DNA from: Flavobacterium eburneipallidum
GTDB lineage: Bacteria; Bacteroidota; Bacteroidia; Flavobacteriales; Flavobacteriaceae
Reading direction: 5' to 3'
NCBI RefSeq assembly: GCF_027111355.2
Contig: NZ_CP114291.2
Coordinates: 806,001 to 870,000 of the forward strand
DNA length: 64,000 bases
Shown here piece after piece: positions 63,465 through 64,000 of the stretch. Every line of letters begins with the position of its first letter. The stretch's first letter is position 1. The translations under genes and the position numbers were made by a program. The notes below the pieces were generated by a model. That model was not told where the DNA came from, ran no database searches, and was given only the letters and a program-made list of their open reading frames with translations.

Positions 63465-64000
63465 ATGGAAGAACGCAACAAAACTCTAGGAGAATTCATC
63501 ATCGAAAATCAACACGCTTTTCAATATTCGTCAGGTGAATTGTCTAAAATAATCAATTCAATTCGATTGGCTGCCAAGGTGGTCAATTATAAAGTAAACA
63601 AAGCTGGATTAGTGGATATTGTTGGAGCCGCTGGCGAGCAAAACATTCAAGGCGAAGACCAACAAAAATTAGATGTTTATGCCAACGAAGTTTTTATTCA
63701 AACTCTAATCAATCGTGAAATTGTATGCGGAATTGCATCCGAAGAAAATGACGAATTTATTACGGTTGAAGGAAGCGACCACAGTCATAATAATAAATAT
63801 GTGGTTTTGATGGATCCTCTTGATGGTTCGTCTAATATTGATGTGAATGTTTCGGTAGGTACTATTTTTTCAGTTTTTAGAAGAGTTACGCCAATAGGAA
63901 CTCCTGTAACGATAGAAGATTTCTTGCAACCAGGTATTAATCAAGTAGCAGCAGGATATGTAATTTATGGTACATCAACGATGTTGGTTTATACTACAGG
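63465..64000 (+). CDS. fbp: Fructose-1,6-bisphosphatase class I, cut by window end
   Basis: The first 178 codons of fbp, which makes fructose 6-phosphate from fructose 1,6-bisphosphate in gluconeogenesis. The start at 63465 reads [12 protein letters not shown]. The metal-binding block is [18 protein letters not shown] (residues 116-133), with CGIASEEND near 88-96. The 3' half lies beyond the window. Nothing is broken in the visible part. Confidence 0.96.
   Translation, partial: MEERNKTLGEFIIENQHAFQYSSGELSKIINSIRLAAKVVNYKVNKAGLVDIVGAAGEQNIQGEDQQKLDVYANEVFIQTLINREIVCGIASEENDEFITVEGSDHSHNNKYVVLMDPLDGSSNIDVNVSVGTIFSVFRRVTPIGTPVTIEDFLQPGINQVAAGYVIYGTSTMLVYTT

Noticed and set aside
1..64000. CRISPR array, integrase, transposase or phage genes
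   Set aside because: No regularly spaced repeats of CRISPR type and no such protein families were found; all repeats seen are short intergenic palindromes or in-gene repeats.

Overview
The window is a piece of a Bacteroidota chromosome, most likely Flavobacterium or a close relative. The DNA is AT-rich. Exported proteins include type IX secretion (T9SS) C-terminal tails and TonB-dependent receptors. Promoters follow the Bacteroidota pattern TAnnTTTG (-7) with a TTG near -33, and ribosome binding sites are A-rich rather than Shine-Dalgarno. No insertion sequence, integrase, phage gene or CRISPR array was seen. Almost all of the sequence is ordinary chromosome with good gene order.

Layout. 1-3922: the end of a secreted protein, a Gfo/Idh/MocA oxidoreductase, and an SGNH-hydrolase/MBOAT acyltransferase pair. 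4001-18291 (minus): a complete 14 kb respiratory complex I operon, nuoABCDEF-[unknown exported protein]-GHIJKLMN, with a clear promoter and terminator. 18515-25584: cold shock protein, aspS, a thioredoxin-like lipid/periplasmic protein, a possible structured RNA, tRNA-Leu, an M20 dipeptidase, a saccharopine dehydrogenase-like enzyme and a DUF423 protein. 25701-34663: two nutrient uptake loci, a TonB receptor plus beta-propeller phytase, and an AraC regulator divergent from a TonB receptor plus DUF4374 lipoprotein (a Xus-like siderophore locus). 34745-39029: small proteins and a three-gene L-fucose-type oxidation operon. 39441-44292: an operon of ABC exporter, fused GT4-GT2 glycosyltransferase and UbiA-family prenyltransferase. 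44448-47672: thioredoxin, a DUF58 protein, tRNA-Asp and two T9SS-tail proteins. 47920-56129: a phosphate regulon, phoB-phoR-porin-pstS-pstC-pstA-pstB-phoU. 56185-64000: a glycosyltransferase, a Lys-rich repeat protein, a large outer membrane barrel protein, aspartokinase, an acetyltransferase and the start of fructose-1,6-bisphosphatase.

How it works together. The phosphate genes form one circuit. PhoR/PhoB sense and respond, an OprO/P-like porin passes phosphate through the outer membrane, PstS binds it, PstCAB imports it and PhoU signals back. The porin and pstS promoters share an 11-bp direct repeat at the same distance from the -7 box, which I read as the PhoB site. The phytase/TonB pair could add organic phosphate to this supply. 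The AraC/TonB/DUF4374 locus has 12-bp repeats spaced 21 bp apart that straddle the araC promoter and abut the receptor promoter.

The least explained items are the exported protein inside the nuo operon, the ABC/GT4-GT2/UbiA operon, the ETYG-repeat insertion in PstC, the tail-only T9SS protein, the cloverleaf-like element before tRNA-Leu, and the short inverted repeats in gaps of the nuo and pst operons.
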